Shown here piece by piece: positions 1 through 9,185 of a stretch of 49,415 bases of DNA. This DNA is from Candidatus Anaerobutyricum avicola (GTDB lineage: Bacteria > Bacillota > Clostridia > Lachnospirales > Lachnospiraceae). The position numbers were made by a program, and so were the translations under genes. The notes below the pieces were generated by a model. The model searched no databases and was not told the DNA's origin. It was given only the letters and a program-made list of their open reading frames with translations. The stretch is taken from positions 1 through 49,415 of the forward strand of contig DXGQ01000044.1 of assembly GCA_019113845.1 (NCBI GenBank), written 5' to 3'. Numbering within the stretch: position 1 is the first letter of the stretch; each line of letters opens with the position of its first letter.

Positions 1-131
1 GTGGTCACCGAACCTGCCGGCGAACTGCCGGAAATCCGGAAAAGAGAAGTGAGCGAAAGATTGGAGCAAATCTGTCCTTATCATACAGGTTTGCTCCAGA
101 TTTGTACAGGTACGAGATATCTACCGTTTAC
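1..131. other. window edge, no assignable gene; contains a 13-bp inverted repeat
   Basis: No gene can be assigned. Plus-strand frames are open for only 50-170 nt from the edge and none is recognisable, so the 3' end of an upstream gene may or may not be present. At 63-75 and 85-97 there is an inverted repeat (GGAGCAAATCTGT against ACAGGTTTGCTCC, one G-T pair) with a 9-nt loop. It has no T-run, so it is either a regulatory or stabilising hairpin or the worn end of an element. Confidence 0.4.
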
Positions 132-160
132 TTGCTATTCGACACGATTTTGATTATAAT
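132..160 (+). promoter_or_regulatory. SigA-type promoter for the small gene at 210
   Basis: TTGCTA at 132-137 and TATAAT at 155-160 are separated by 17 nt, a near-consensus SigA arrangement. It lies about 50 nt upstream of the start at 210. Confidence 0.6.
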
Positions 161-209
161 AAGAATATAATTACAATTAAAAATTGAATCAGATGAGGAG
201 GTGAGAGGA

Positions 210-458
210 ATGATGGATGTGATCTTTGATGACAGGATTCACAGAAGTAAGTCGCCTGAGCAGCTGGAGCAAGAAGCCTATGAAGCGGAAATAGACGAAG
301 CCAGATGGGCGGGAGAAAAAAGTGGAAAGAATAAAAAAGCCAGAGAAACAGCCATAGAACTCGCAAAAATAGGCATGGAAGAAAAAGTTATCGCCAGAGT
401 TTTAAAGGTCAGCATAACTCAGGTAGAGAGCTGGCTTCAGATGGAGAAGATACGATAG
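210..458 (+). CDS. small protein resembling the C-terminal tail of Rpn/PD-(D/E)XK transposase-like nucleases
   Basis: An 82-residue charged protein of unknown function. I chose ATG 210 over the in-frame GTG at 201 because GAGGAGGTGAGAGG lies at a proper distance in front of it. Residues ~45-80 form a helix followed by a helix-turn-helix-like end (ELAKIGMEEKVIA, then ITQVESWL). This pattern is usual at the C-terminus of Rpn-family nucleases, where it follows the catalytic domain. No PD-(D/E)XK domain is present here or upstream. The gene may therefore be a remnant of a decayed Rpn gene that kept or gained a promoter and RBS, or an independent small DNA-binding protein. The family link rests on motif resemblance only. 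Confidence 0.55.
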   Translation: MMDVIFDDRIHRSKSPEQLEQEAYEAEIDEARWAGEKSGKNKKARETAIELAKIGMEEKVIARVLKVSITQVESWLQMEKIR

Positions 459-488
459 AAGTTTTCGCATAATTTCACAACAAAAAGA

Positions 489-518
489 TTGCTGATCCCC
501 TTGTGACAATGGTACAAT
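489..518 (+). promoter_or_regulatory. SigA-type extended -10 promoter
   Basis: TTGCTG at 489-494, an 18-nt spacer, then TACAAT at 513-518 preceded by TG at 510-511 (extended -10). Predicted start of transcription is about 525, just upstream of the hairpin at 542-564 and the oxidase gene at 751. Confidence 0.5.
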
Positions 519-541
519 GAGAGCGGCGCAAGCTGTAAACT

Positions 542-578
542 CAGCCCGGTTTTCTGCCGGGCTGTTGTGGAGCTTTTT
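542..578 (+). terminator. intrinsic terminator or attenuator-like hairpin
   Basis: CAGCCCGG (542-549) pairs perfectly with CCGGGCTG (557-564). A loose U-rich tail follows, including TTTTT at 574-578. It lies only ~20 nt after the predicted start from the 489-518 promoter, so it would either give a ~50-nt RNA or attenuate the downstream oxidase gene. It may also terminate the gene ending at 458. Confidence 0.45.
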
Positions 579-608
579 CTGAAAAAACAGGTCAAGGAGG
601 AGAAACAT

Positions 609-656
609 ATGAAAAGTAAATGGAAAGACGAAGAAGGTATTCTCTGCCTGGTCTAA
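609..656 (+). CDS. possible 15-residue leader peptide
   Basis: ATG 609 is preceded by an excellent Shine-Dalgarno sequence (AAGGAGGAG, 594-602) and opens a 15-codon frame ending at TAA 654-656 (peptide MKSKWKDEEGILCLV). It lies between a terminator-like hairpin and the oxidase gene at 751. The strong RBS on so short a frame suggests a leader peptide, or a start site left from a decayed gene. No function can be assigned. Confidence 0.3.
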   Translation: MKSKWKDEEGILCLV

Positions 657-750
657 GGTGCAGAAGGTAAAGGTTCGTAAATAATCTGGAAATCCCCATA
701 AAGATATGATAAAATCCATGTAATGGAACATAGATTTGGGAGGGATAGCT

Positions 751-1767
751 ATGACGTATGAAGAAGTAATGAAACAGGCGAGATTTGAAGTGGGTCCATA
801 CTGTAAGGTCTGTCCGGTGTGCAATGGCCGTGCGTGCGGCAATCAGATTCCGGGGCCGGGCGCCAAGGGTATCGGCGATGTTGCCATTCGCAATTATGAT
901 CAGTGGCAGCAGATTCGGGTGAATATGGACACGATCGGAGAGAATGTGGAGCCGGATACCAGTATCGAGTTGTTTGGGCATACGTTTGCCTATCCGTTTT
1001 TTGCGGGGCCGGTGGGCGCTATGCGGCTGCATTACGGGGATAAGTATGATGATGAGGAGTACAATCAGATTCTTGTCTCCGCCTGTGCGGAGAATGGGAT
1101 CGCCGCGTTTACCGGAGACGGCACAGATCCGAATGTCTTTCAGGCGGCAGCGCGGGCAATCAAAGATAATGATGGTATCGGTATTCCGACGATCAAGCCG
1201 TGGAATATGGAGATGATTCATGAGAAGCTGGACCTCGTGTTTGAGAGCGGCGCTATGATGGCGGCCATGGATATCGATGCGGCGGGATTGCCGTTCCTTA
1301 AAAATATGGAGCCGCCGGCCGGCAATAAGACCGTGGAGGAGCTGTCTCTGATCATTCACGATGCGGAACGTCCGTTTATCGTCAAGGGGATCATGACGGT
1401 GCGGGGAGCGAAGAAAGCTTATGAGGCAGGTGCTTCCGCCATCGTGGTGAGTAACCATGGCGGCCGGGTGCTTGACCAGACGCCGGCTACGGCGGAAGTG
1501 CTGGAGGAGATCGTCGAGTGGAATGAAGGCCGCATGAAGATTTTTGTGGATGGCGGTATCCGGACAGGTATTGACGTGTTTAAGGCGCTTGCCATGGGAG
1601 CGGATGCGGTTCTCATCGCGAGACCGTTTGTGCAGGCAGTGTACGGCGGCCAGGAAGAAGGAGTGCGGCTGTATATTGAGAAACTGGCTGCAGAGCTTAA
1701 AGACACGATGGCGATGTGCGGAGCGACGGACATAAAGAGCATTTCCCGGAAAATGATCCACAGATAG
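751..1767 (+). CDS. FMN-dependent alpha-hydroxy-acid oxidizing protein
   Basis: A 338-residue TIM-barrel flavoenzyme of the FMN-dependent alpha-hydroxy-acid dehydrogenase family (lactate/glycolate oxidase group), expected to oxidise a 2-hydroxy acid in the cytoplasm; the substrate is not known. Family marks include SNHGGR with the catalytic His (H236), KGIMT before it, and a phosphate-binding run of VDGGIRTG type followed by GADAVLIARP. Start ATG 751 follows GGGAGGG at 5-6 nt; the in-frame TTG 736 has no RBS. Oddly for the family, the first 30 residues carry C18, C21, C24 and C29 (CX2CX2CX4C), which could bind a metal or Fe-S cluster. Four nucleotides of untranslated sequence separate it from the in-frame GTG of the next gene, so the two are probably co-transcribed. 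Confidence 0.85.
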   Translation: MTYEEVMKQARFEVGPYCKVCPVCNGRACGNQIPGPGAKGIGDVAIRNYDQWQQIRVNMDTIGENVEPDTSIELFGHTFAYPFFAGPVGAMRLHYGDKYDDEEYNQILVSACAENGIAAFTGDGTDPNVFQAAARAIKDNDGIGIPTIKPWNMEMIHEKLDLVFESGAMMAAMDIDAAGLPFLKNMEPPAGNKTVEELSLIIHDAERPFIVKGIMTVRGAKKAYEAGASAIVVSNHGGRVLDQTPATAEVLEEIVEWNEGRMKIFVDGGIRTGIDVFKALAMGADAVLIARPFVQAVYGGQEEGVRLYIEKLAAELKDTMAMCGATDIKSISRKMIHR

Positions 1768-1779
1768 AAGGTGAAAGTT

Positions 1780-2436
1780 ATGCACAAAAAAGACACAGTG
1801 ATTTTTGATTTGGACGGCACTCTGCTGAATACGCTGGATGATTTGAAAAACAGTGTGAATTATGCGCTGGAGAGCAACGGATATCCGGCGAGGACAAAGG
1901 AAGAGATCCGTCAGTTTGTTGGTAATGGCATGTTTCTTCTTATCCAGCGGGCGCTTCCGTCCGGAACGGATAATCCGGATTTTGAGAGGATCCTTGCGGA
2001 GTTTAAGGAGCATTATGCGATTCACTGCAACGATCTGACGAAGCCTTATGACGGAATCATGGAGCTTTTGGAGCTCCTGAGAGATAAGGGAGTCAAGACG
2101 GCAATCGTATCCAACAAGGGCGATTTTGCGGTGAAGGAGTTGAGCGAGATATATTTTAAGGGTATCATTCCTGTTGCCATTGGTGAGAAAGAGAGCGAGG
2201 GTATCCGCAAGAAACCGGCGCCGGATACGGTCATGGAAGCGTTAAAAGAGCTGGGAAGCCGTCCGGAGGACGCCGTGTACGTGGGTGATTCGGAGGTGGA
2301 TCTGGCCACGGCGAAAAACAGCGGGATGGATTACATTCTCTGTGAATGGGGATTCCGCACGAGAGAAGAGCTGGAAAAGGCGGGCGGAAAAGTATTTGTA
2401 CAGAGACCTGCACAGATCGCGGAGATGCTGATGTAA
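1780..2436 (+). CDS. HAD-family phosphatase, phosphoglycolate-phosphatase-like
   Basis: A 218-residue haloacid dehalogenase superfamily hydrolase. Motif I is FDLDGTL (nucleophile D10, acid/base D12), motif II is IVSN (S111), a Lys-containing RKKPAPD segment follows, and motif IV is VGDSEVDLATA (D170). The alpha-helical cap between motifs I and II (residues ~15-85) is of the Gph/PGMB type. It probably dephosphorylates a small phospho-metabolite such as 2-phosphoglycolate. Lying directly behind an alpha-hydroxy-acid oxidase, it could supply glycolate to that enzyme; this link is inference. Start ATG 1780 is preferred over GTG 1771 because AGAAGGTGA sits 5-6 nt before it. Confidence 0.85.
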   Translation: MHKKDTVIFDLDGTLLNTLDDLKNSVNYALESNGYPARTKEEIRQFVGNGMFLLIQRALPSGTDNPDFERILAEFKEHYAIHCNDLTKPYDGIMELLELLRDKGVKTAIVSNKGDFAVKELSEIYFKGIIPVAIGEKESEGIRKKPAPDTVMEALKELGSRPEDAVYVGDSEVDLATAKNSGMDYILCEWGFRTREELEKAGGKVFVQRPAQIAEMLM

Positions 2437-2610
2437 ATGTTTTTTGCGGACGAGCTGCCATCGCACGGCAGATTTGCCGCAGCGACATTGCATTTATTAT
2501 ATTTGCCACAAATTTTACCATTATATTTGTTTTGTTTTTGCAGATAATAGGAGTACGGTAAACAAAAGCTTTTGATGCGGCTCACGGACAAGAGTGAGAC
2601 GCCTGCCGTT

Positions 2611-2617
2611 CATAATA
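2611..2617 (+). promoter_or_regulatory. possible sporulation-sigma -10 element upstream of the SASP gene
   Basis: CATAATA at 2611-2617 matches the SigG-type -10 consensus, and SASP genes are classic SigG targets. No convincing -35 partner is visible at the right distance, so this is tentative. The rest of 2437-2699 holds no gene. Confidence 0.25.
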
Positions 2618-2699
2618 GAGGAACTGTTGACAACGCAGAAATAAAACATTGGTTAAAATGTCATCCGGATGATTCCAGATAACATGGAGGTAAAATACA

Positions 2700-2921
2700 A
2701 TGGCAAAAAGTTATACCAAGAGCAATCAGGTGGAAGTACCGGAAGCAAAAGATGCAATGGACCGTTTTAAAATGGAAGTTGCCAATGAGATTGGCGTAGA
2801 TTTAAAACCGGGATATAACGGAAATATCACAGCCAAGGAAGCAGGTTCCATCGGTGGCGAGATGGTTCGTAAGATGATCAAAAAACAGGAACAGCAGATG
2901 GCCGGAAGCAGTGAGGAGTAA
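2700..2921 (+). CDS. alpha/beta-type small acid-soluble spore protein
   Basis: A 73-residue SASP. These proteins coat and protect spore DNA and are degraded at germination by the GPR protease. Both family signatures are present: the segment MDRFKMEVANEIGV (residues ~21-34), which contains the GPR cleavage site after the Glu of ANE, and the second conserved block ITAKEAGSIGGEMVRKMI (~42-59). Length and composition fit the family. The start follows ATGGAGGT (2685-2692). Expression in the forespore under a late sporulation sigma factor is expected. The gene shows that this organism belongs to an endospore-forming lineage. Confidence 0.95.
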   Translation: MAKSYTKSNQVEVPEAKDAMDRFKMEVANEIGVDLKPGYNGNITAKEAGSIGGEMVRKMIKKQEQQMAGSSEE

Positions 2922-3024
2922 TGACTGCCCGGCAGGAATGCAGGTTCTTTTTGAGAGAGAAGAAAGCTGACGCCGGATTACCGGCTCAGGCTGATAAAGA
3001 TACACCGGAATAAAATGCAGTGGA

Positions 3025-3066
3025 CTGCCGCCCTTCGGTCTTCGGACCGGGCGGCAGTTTTTTTCT
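3025..3066 (+). terminator. strong intrinsic terminator after the SASP gene
   Basis: CTGCCGCCC (3025-3033) pairs with GGGCGGCAG (3049-3057). Inside the stem lies a second hairpin, GGTC-TTCG-GACC (3037-3048). A run of seven T follows at 3058-3064. Confidence 0.9.
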
Positions 3067-3093
3067 TCACAGTTTTTTCGTGTAAAAAAATTA

Positions 3094-3122
3094 TGGACAG
3101 CCTTTCCTTAACATGCTATAAT
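3094..3122 (+). promoter_or_regulatory. SigA promoter for the tig-clpP-clpX region
   Basis: TGGACA (3094-3099), a 17-nt spacer and TATAAT (3117-3122), with TGC giving an extended -10. It starts a leader of ~115 nt before trigger factor. Confidence 0.8.
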
Positions 3123-3242
3123 ACTAAAATGTGTTTTCAGATATATATACAAAACCGAATCGGGCAGAATGTATGAAACAGGTTTTTCGTCTCTGCTCAG
3201 ATAAAAATAAGGAACATGTAATTTTTTTAAGGAGGAAACGTG

Positions 3243-4565
3243 ATGAGTGTACAGGTTGAGAATTTAGAGCACAATATGGCGAAGCTGACCATTGAGGTGG
3301 AAGCTGCTGAATTTGATGCTGCCTGCAAGAAAGTATATAATAGAAAGAAAGGTTCCTACAACCTTCCTGGATTCCGTAAGGGTAAGGTTCCGATGAATAT
3401 CATCGAGAAAACATACGGCCCGGGTATCTTCTATGAAGATGCTGCCAATGAGATCATGCCAAAGGCATATGCAGACGCTTTAGAGGAGACCAAGCTGGAT
3501 GTGGTATCCCGTCCGGAAGTGGATGTGACACAGATCGGAAAGGGACAGAACTTCATCTTTACTGTCTCTGTGGCAGTGAGACCGGAAGTGACTCTCGGAC
3601 AGTACAAGGGACTGGAAGTGGAGAAAGAAGCTGTGGAAGTGACCGATGAGGAAGTGGACGCAGAACTTAAGAAAGCACAGGAACAGAACGCAAGAGAGAT
3701 CACCATCGAGGATCGTCCGGTAAAAGAGGGAGATATCATCACTCTGAATTATGCAGGAACGATCGACGGTGTGCCGTTTGACGGTGGAACCGCTGAGAGC
3801 CAGAAGCTGGAGATCGGTTCCCACTCTTTCATCGATACATTTGAAGATCAGCTCGTAGGTCTGAATATCGGCGACGAGAAAGATGTTGAGGTAACATTCC
3901 CGGAAGAGTACCATGCACAGGAGCTGGCCGGCAAGCCTGCTAACTTCCACGTAAAGGTTCTCGGCATCACAGAGAAACAGCTTCCGGAGCTGGATGACGA
4001 TTTCGCGCAGGATACCACAGAGTTTGATTCCATGGAGGAATACAAGGCAGACATCCGGGCAAAACTTCTGAATGACAAAGAAGAACAGGCAAAGAACACT
4101 ATGGAAAATGCGCTGGTTGAGAAGGCAGTGGAGAATGCACAGATGGATATCCCGGATGCCATGGTGGAATCTCAGGTAGACCAGATGGTACAGGAGTTCC
4201 AGCAGAGAGTAAGCTATCAGGGTATCTCCTTTGAGCAGTATCTGCAGTTCACCGGTCAGAATCCGGAGGCATTCAGAGAGAGCATGAGACCGGAGGCCAT
4301 GAGAAGAATCCAGAGCAGCCTTGTTCTTGAGGCCATCGTTGCAGCGGAGAACATCGAGGCAACAGAGGAAGATCTCAACAAAGAGTTTGAGAGAATGGCG
4401 TCCATGTACCAGATGGAAGCAGACCAGATCGCTTCCTTCATGGGAGATGCAGAAAAAGAGAATATGAAGAACGACATCGCTATCCAGAAGGCAGTGGACT
4501 TCATCAGAGAGCAGGCGGTCGTTACAGAGGCTTCCGGAGAGCTTGATTACGAGCCGGCAGAGTAA
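3243..4565 (+). CDS. tig: trigger factor, ribosome-associated chaperone
   Basis: A 440-residue trigger factor that binds nascent chains at the ribosomal exit. The N-terminal ribosome-binding domain carries the signature GFRKGKVP (~residues 43-50). The FKBP-type prolyl isomerase domain covers ~155-245 ([13 protein letters not shown] and related motifs), and the helical C-terminal arms follow to the end. ATG 3243 is chosen; the GTG at 3240 overlaps it and the RBS GGAGG lies at 3231-3235. The acidic end (YEPAE) is normal. It heads a quality-control cluster, with clpP starting 47 nt downstream, as is common in Clostridia. Confidence 0.97.
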   Translation: MSVQVENLEHNMAKLTIEVEAAEFDAACKKVYNRKKGSYNLPGFRKGKVPMNIIEKTYGPGIFYEDAANEIMPKAYADALEETKLDVVSRPEVDVTQIGKGQNFIFTVSVAVRPEVTLGQYKGLEVEKEAVEVTDEEVDAELKKAQEQNAREITIEDRPVKEGDIITLNYAGTIDGVPFDGGTAESQKLEIGSHSFIDTFEDQLVGLNIGDEKDVEVTFPEEYHAQELAGKPANFHVKVLGITEKQLPELDDDFAQDTTEFDSMEEYKADIRAKLLNDKEEQAKNTMENALVEKAVENAQMDIPDAMVESQVDQMVQEFQQRVSYQGISFEQYLQFTGQNPEAFRESMRPEAMRRIQSSLVLEAIVAAENIEATEEDLNKEFERMASMYQMEADQIASFMGDAEKENMKNDIAIQKAVDFIREQAVVTEASGELDYEPAE

Positions 4566-4612
4566 TAAAAGACACGGCAGTCAGAATATATAAGGGAACA
4601 GGAGGTAGTAAT

Positions 4613-5197
4613 ATGAGTTTAGTACCTTATGTTATTGAGCAGACCAGTCACGGGGAGCGGTCCTACGACATTTACTCCCGTTTGTTAAAGGACAGGATCA
4701 TTTTCCTTGGAGAAGAGGTCAATGATGTGACAGCCAGTCTGGTTGTCTCCCAGATGCTTTTCCTTGAAGCGGAAGATCCGGACAAGGATATCAACCTTTA
4801 TATCATGAGCCCGGGCGGTTCTGTTACCGCAGGCATGGCGATCTATGATACCATGCAGTTTATCAAATGTGACGTGTCCACCATCTGTATGGGTATGGCG
4901 GCCAGCATGGGCGCCTTCCTTCTGGCAGGTGGAACCAAGGGCAAACGTCTCGCGCTTCCGAATGCGGAGATCATGATCCATCAGCCGTCAGGCGGCGCGC
5001 AGGGTCAGGCTACGGAGATTGAGATCGTAGCGGAACAGATTTTAAAGACCAAAGAAAAATTGAATCGTATTCTGGCAGAGAATACGGGACAGACTTACGA
5101 GAAGATCAAGGCCGACACGGAGAGAGATAACTATATGACAGCACAGGAAGCGCTGGAGTACGGTATCATCGACGCGGTTGTGGACAAGAGAAAGTAA
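4613..5197 (+). CDS. clpP: ATP-dependent Clp protease proteolytic subunit
   Basis: A 194-residue serine protease subunit forming the tetradecameric Clp chamber. The catalytic triad is visible and correctly spaced: S98 in GMAASMG, H123 in MIHQPSGG, and D172 in ERDNYM. The N-terminal region matches mature ClpP with a very short propeptide. The start follows GGAGG (4601-4605). It lies between tig and clpX, its ATPase partner. Confidence 0.98.
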   Translation: MSLVPYVIEQTSHGERSYDIYSRLLKDRIIFLGEEVNDVTASLVVSQMLFLEAEDPDKDINLYIMSPGGSVTAGMAIYDTMQFIKCDVSTICMGMAASMGAFLLAGGTKGKRLALPNAEIMIHQPSGGAQGQATEIEIVAEQILKTKEKLNRILAENTGQTYEKIKADTERDNYMTAQEALEYGIIDAVVDKRK

Positions 5198-5258
5198 GGG
5201 CTGCGCGATTCCCCGCAGAGGGTCAGACAGCGCGGCGGCAGTCGTAAGTGGATACAGG

Positions 5259-5302
5259 GAGGTTACCTTGGCAGGATACAGGATGTCGGGGTAACCTTTC
5301 CT
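5259..5302 (+). terminator. weak hairpin between clpP and clpX
   Basis: AGGTTACC (5260-5267) pairs with GGTAACCT (5290-5297) and is followed by a T-rich TTCCTT. With a 22-nt loop and a poor T-run it may allow partial readthrough, setting the clpP:clpX ratio, or act as an mRNA processing site. Confidence 0.35.
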
Positions 5303-5371
5303 TGAAAATGTGCGGCTTTCCCCACAGGACGGGAACAGCCCGCATATGACAGCGTAAAAGAGGTGAAATTT

Positions 5372-6670
5372 ATGGCGTCACGAACAGACAGCAGCAAACA
5401 GTTTCGCTGCTCCTTTTGTAATAAAACCCAGGACCAGGTAAGAAAGCTTGTTGCCGGGCCGAAGGGTGTGTACATCTGTGATGAGTGCATCGAAGTATGT
5501 GCGGAGATCATGGAGGATGAATTTGAAGAATACAACGATGACACCCAGGAAATCAACCTGATGAAACCAAAAGAGATCAAGGCGTTTCTGGATGATTACG
5601 TCATCGGACAGGAAGAGGCAAAAAAGGTTTTATCTGTGGCTGTCTATAATCATTATAAACGGATTCTCACAGATAAAAATTATGATATAGAACTGCAGAA
5701 GAGCAATATCATCATGCTGGGGCCGACCGGTTCCGGTAAGACTTTACTGGCACAGACGCTGGCAAGGCTGTTAAATGTACCGTTTGCCATCGCGGATGCC
5801 ACAGCGCTCACGGAGGCAGGTTATGTGGGCGAGGATGTGGAGAACATTCTCTTAAAGCTCATTCAGGCTGCAGATTATGACATCGAGAGAGCGCAGACCG
5901 GTATCATTTATATTGATGAGATTGATAAGATTACGAGAAAGTCAGAAAATACATCGATCACCAGAGACGTTTCCGGTGAGGGAGTACAGCAGGCACTCTT
6001 AAAGATTCTGGAGGGTACGGTGGCTTCCGTTCCTCCGCAGGGCGGAAGAAAGCATCCGCATCAGGAGTTCCTGCAGATCGATACCACCAATATTCTCTTT
6101 ATCTGCGGTGGAGCTTTCGACGGTCTGGAGAAGATTATCGAGAGCAGGATTGGAAAGAAGTCCATCGGTTTCCAGGCAGAGGTTGCCGGCAAGGAAAAGA
6201 AGGATGTGGGCGAGCTTTTAAGACAGGTTCTGCCGGAAGATTTTGTGAAGTTCGGTCTGATTCCGGAGTTTATCGGCCGCGTCCCTGTCAATGTCTCTCT
6301 CAATCCGCTGGATGAGGAAGCGCTGATACGGATCCTCACCGAGCCGAAGAGCGCTCTTGTGAAACAGTATCAGAAGCTCTTTGAACTGGACGGAGTGGAA
6401 CTGATCTTTACAGAGGATTCGCTGAAAGCGATCGCTGAGAAGGCTATCGCCAGAAAGACCGGCGCCAGAGGACTTCGTTCCATCGTGGAGTCTGTCGTTA
6501 TGGATCTGATGTACACGATTCCGTCTGACGAGCTGGTGGCAACCTGTACCATCACTGCGGAAGCGGTGGAAGGAACCGGAGCGCCGATCCTGACCTATCA
6601 TGACGAGCCAGTCAGCAAGAAGAGTATCACAAAAAAACACAGAAAAAAAAGCGGCAATGAGATTGCCTAG
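5372..6670 (+). CDS. clpX: ATP-dependent Clp protease ATP-binding subunit ClpX
   Basis: A 432-residue AAA+ unfoldase. The N-terminal C4 zinc-binding domain (CSFC ... CDEC, ~residues 14-41) recognises substrates and adaptors. Walker A is GPTGSGKT, Walker B is IIYIDEID, and the sensor-2 region lies in [10 protein letters not shown]. It hands unfolded proteins to ClpP, encoded just upstream. Start ATG 5372 is preceded by AAAGAGGTGA with 6-nt spacing; the in-frame GTG 5363 lies within that RBS. The basic C-terminal tail is typical. Confidence 0.98.
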   Translation: MASRTDSSKQFRCSFCNKTQDQVRKLVAGPKGVYICDECIEVCAEIMEDEFEEYNDDTQEINLMKPKEIKAFLDDYVIGQEEAKKVLSVAVYNHYKRILTDKNYDIELQKSNIIMLGPTGSGKTLLAQTLARLLNVPFAIADATALTEAGYVGEDVENILLKLIQAADYDIERAQTGIIYIDEIDKITRKSENTSITRDVSGEGVQQALLKILEGTVASVPPQGGRKHPHQEFLQIDTTNILFICGGAFDGLEKIIESRIGKKSIGFQAEVAGKEKKDVGELLRQVLPEDFVKFGLIPEFIGRVPVNVSLNPLDEEALIRILTEPKSALVKQYQKLFELDGVELIFTEDSLKAIAEKAIARKTGARGLRSIVESVVMDLMYTIPSDELVATCTITAEAVEGTGAPILTYHDEPVSKKSITKKHRKKSGNEIA

Positions 6671-6788
6671 TGTACTGGAAATGTGAGCGGGTCCGTACAC
6701 TGCATCATAATTAACAGGCTGACACTGGCAGATGTGAAATGCATTTACTGTGCCGGCCTTTTGTCGTGATGGATAGAGGAGGAATTAT

Positions 6789-9095
6789 ATGGAAAATACA
6801 TCATTCCCGGTGCTGGCGCTCCGGGGGAAGATGATTTATCCGCAGGTCTCAGCCTTTTTTGAGGTTTCCCGGACCAGATCCCTGCAGGCGTTGGAAGAGG
6901 CTGTCAACCATAATCAGCTTATATTTTTATTAAATCAGAAAGACCCGGCAGAAGAGAAGCCGACGAAAGATGATCTGTATCAGGTTGGAACCATTGCGAG
7001 GATCCAGCAGATGGTGAAGGCCGGACAGGGCATTCTGCGGGTATTTGTGGAAGGAATATCCCGGGCGCGGGTGCTGGACTATCAGGAAGTGGAGCCATGT
7101 CCGTGGGCAATCGTGGAAAGAATGCCTTCGGAGAATTTTCCGAAAGATAAAAATGAGGAGACGGCACGTTTCCGGATGCTCTGCGATCTGATGGGAGAGT
7201 TTATAGAGAAGAATCCCGGTTTCCTGACCAATCAGCTTCAGGCGGCGGTGGATAAGGGCGAGCTTCTGCCTCTTATGTACGAGCTGGCGTCCGAGCTTCC
7301 GTTTGAGCTGGAGAAAAAGCAGCAGTTTCTGGAAGAGACGGACGTGATTCGCCAGTCAGAGATGCTCATGAATATCCTCATGGAAGAGTCGGAGATCAGC
7401 GATATCCGCAATGAGATCACTGCCAAGGTGAAGCAAAATGTGGATAAGAACCAGAAAGATTATCTTCTGCGGGAACAGCAGAAGGTGATCCGCAAGGAAC
7501 TGGGAGAGGAGGATATCGCCTCCGACGCCGATGAGTATCTGGAAAAATGTGAAAAATTACATGCGTCCAAAGAAGTCAAAGATAAGATCCGCAAGGAGAT
7601 CAATCGATTCAAAGGGGTTCCTCCGATGGCATCCGAGAGCATTGTCATGAGAAATTATATCGAGACGATGCTGGAGATGCCGTGGAAGAAGGGATCAAAA
7701 GATAACAAAGATCTGAAAAAGGCATCCGAGATTCTGGAAGAGGATCATTACGGACTGGAAAAAGTGAAAGAGCGTATTCTGGACTATCTGGCAGTACGGA
7801 CGCTGACCCAAAAGGGGGAGACGCCGATTCTCTGCTTGGTCGGCCCGCCGGGAACCGGAAAGACATCGATCGCCAAATCGATCGCCCGCGCGTTAAATAA
7901 AAAATATGTCCGCATCTCTCTGGGAGGCGTTCATGATGAGGCGGAGATCCGTGGTCACAGAAAGACGTATGTGGGCGCTATGCCGGGACGGATCGCCGAG
8001 GGCATCCGGCAGGCGGGCGTGCGCAATCCGCTGATGCTTCTCGATGAGATCGACAAGGTCAGCAGCGATTACAAGGGAGACACCGCCTCCGCGCTGCTGG
8101 AGGTTCTGGATGGAGAACAGAATGTGAATTTCCGCGACCACTATCTGGAGGTGCCGCTGGATCTGAGCGAGGTGCTCTTTATCGCCACAGCCAATGAGCC
8201 GGAACGCATTTCCAGACCGCTGCTGGACCGTATGGAGATTATTGAACTGTCCAGTTACACGGAAAATGAGAAGTTCCATATTGCCAAACAGTATCTGATC
8301 CGCAAGCAGCGCAAGGCGAACGGCATCCAGAAAAAACAGGTGCACATCCCGGACGAAGTCATTTATGAGATCATCCGCTCTTATACAAGAGAGGCGGGCG
8401 TCCGTGACCTGGAGCGAAAGATCGGACGGATCATGCGGAAAGCGGCCCGCGCGATCATAGAGGGGCAGGAGACGCTGGAAGTACATGTGGAGGATCTGGA
8501 AGATCTTCTCGGCATGGCGCCGTACTCGGAAGAGGAGAAGGCGACGAAGCCGCAGGTGGGCATTGTCCGTGGCCTGGCGTGGACCAGTGTCGGAGGAGAC
8601 ACCCTTTCCATTGAAGTAAATGTGATGCCGGGCAAGGGAAAGCTGGCGCTGACCGGCCGGATGGGCGATGTGATGAAGGAGTCGGCGCAGATCGGCCTGA
8701 GTTATATCCGCTCCATCGCAAGGCAGTATGATATTGAGGAAGAGTTTTTTGAAAAGCATGACATTCACATCCATATCCCGGAGGGCGCGGTGCCAAAGGA
8801 TGGACCGTCTGCCGGTATCACTATGACAACGGCCATGCTGTCCGCGATCACCGGAAAGAAAGTCCGGGGCGACCTGGCCATGACCGGTGAGATCACGCTT
8901 CGGGGCCGGGTCCTGCCGATCGGAGGGCTTAAAGAAAAACTGTTGGCCGCAAAGGCTGCCGGCATGAAAGAGGTGCTGGTGCCGGATAAAAACCGCCGGA
9001 ATATCCGGGAAATGGACAAAGAAGTGACAGAGGGACTTACGATCACCTTTGTGGAAGAGATGTCCCAGGTCATTGAGAAAGCATTTGTGCATTAA
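6789..9095 (+). CDS. lon: endopeptidase La (Lon protease)
   Basis: A 768-residue ATP-dependent serine protease. An N-terminal LON substrate-binding domain (~1-200) is followed by a coiled-coil segment, then an AAA+ module with Walker A GPPGTGKT and Walker B LMLLDEIDK. The C-terminal peptidase domain has the Ser-Lys dyad S674 (KDGPSAGIT) and K715 (IGGLKEKLL). The length is typical for bacterial Lon. The start follows AGAGGAGG (6774-6781). It degrades misfolded and regulatory proteins. It sits 118 nt behind clpX and shortly before engB, the usual order in Firmicutes. Confidence 0.98.
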   Translation: MENTSFPVLALRGKMIYPQVSAFFEVSRTRSLQALEEAVNHNQLIFLLNQKDPAEEKPTKDDLYQVGTIARIQQMVKAGQGILRVFVEGISRARVLDYQEVEPCPWAIVERMPSENFPKDKNEETARFRMLCDLMGEFIEKNPGFLTNQLQAAVDKGELLPLMYELASELPFELEKKQQFLEETDVIRQSEMLMNILMEESEISDIRNEITAKVKQNVDKNQKDYLLREQQKVIRKELGEEDIASDADEYLEKCEKLHASKEVKDKIRKEINRFKGVPPMASESIVMRNYIETMLEMPWKKGSKDNKDLKKASEILEEDHYGLEKVKERILDYLAVRTLTQKGETPILCLVGPPGTGKTSIAKSIARALNKKYVRISLGGVHDEAEIRGHRKTYVGAMPGRIAEGIRQAGVRNPLMLLDEIDKVSSDYKGDTASALLEVLDGEQNVNFRDHYLEVPLDLSEVLFIATANEPERISRPLLDRMEIIELSSYTENEKFHIAKQYLIRKQRKANGIQKKQVHIPDEVIYEIIRSYTREAGVRDLERKIGRIMRKAARAIIEGQETLEVHVEDLEDLLGMAPYSEEEKATKPQVGIVRGLAWTSVGGDTLSIEVNVMPGKGKLALTGRMGDVMKESAQIGLSYIRSIARQYDIEEEFFEKHDIHIHIPEGAVPKDGPSAGITMTTAMLSAITGKKVRGDLAMTGEITLRGRVLPIGGLKEKLLAAKAAGMKEVLVPDKNRRNIREMDKEVTEGLTITFVEEMSQVIEKAFVH

Positions 9096-9185
9096 GGGAA
9101 AGGAAACATAACGGCGATTTCTCCGTAAAAAAAGGGGAAGTCGCTGTATTTCCCCGTATTCGTGGAGAAAGCGAGGATAACGCGA

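Noticed and set aside
592-2025. 477-codon open frame on the minus strand
   Set aside because: Antisense to the oxidase and HAD genes, which have clear family motifs; composition (His/Arg-rich) is that of a shadow frame.
7893-9092. 399-codon open frame on the minus strand
   Set aside because: Exactly antisense to lon; no RBS and no recognisable family.
9162-9185. GTG 9162 as start of engB
   Set aside because: Adds eight residues not seen in the family and lacks an RBS; ATG 9186 fits better.
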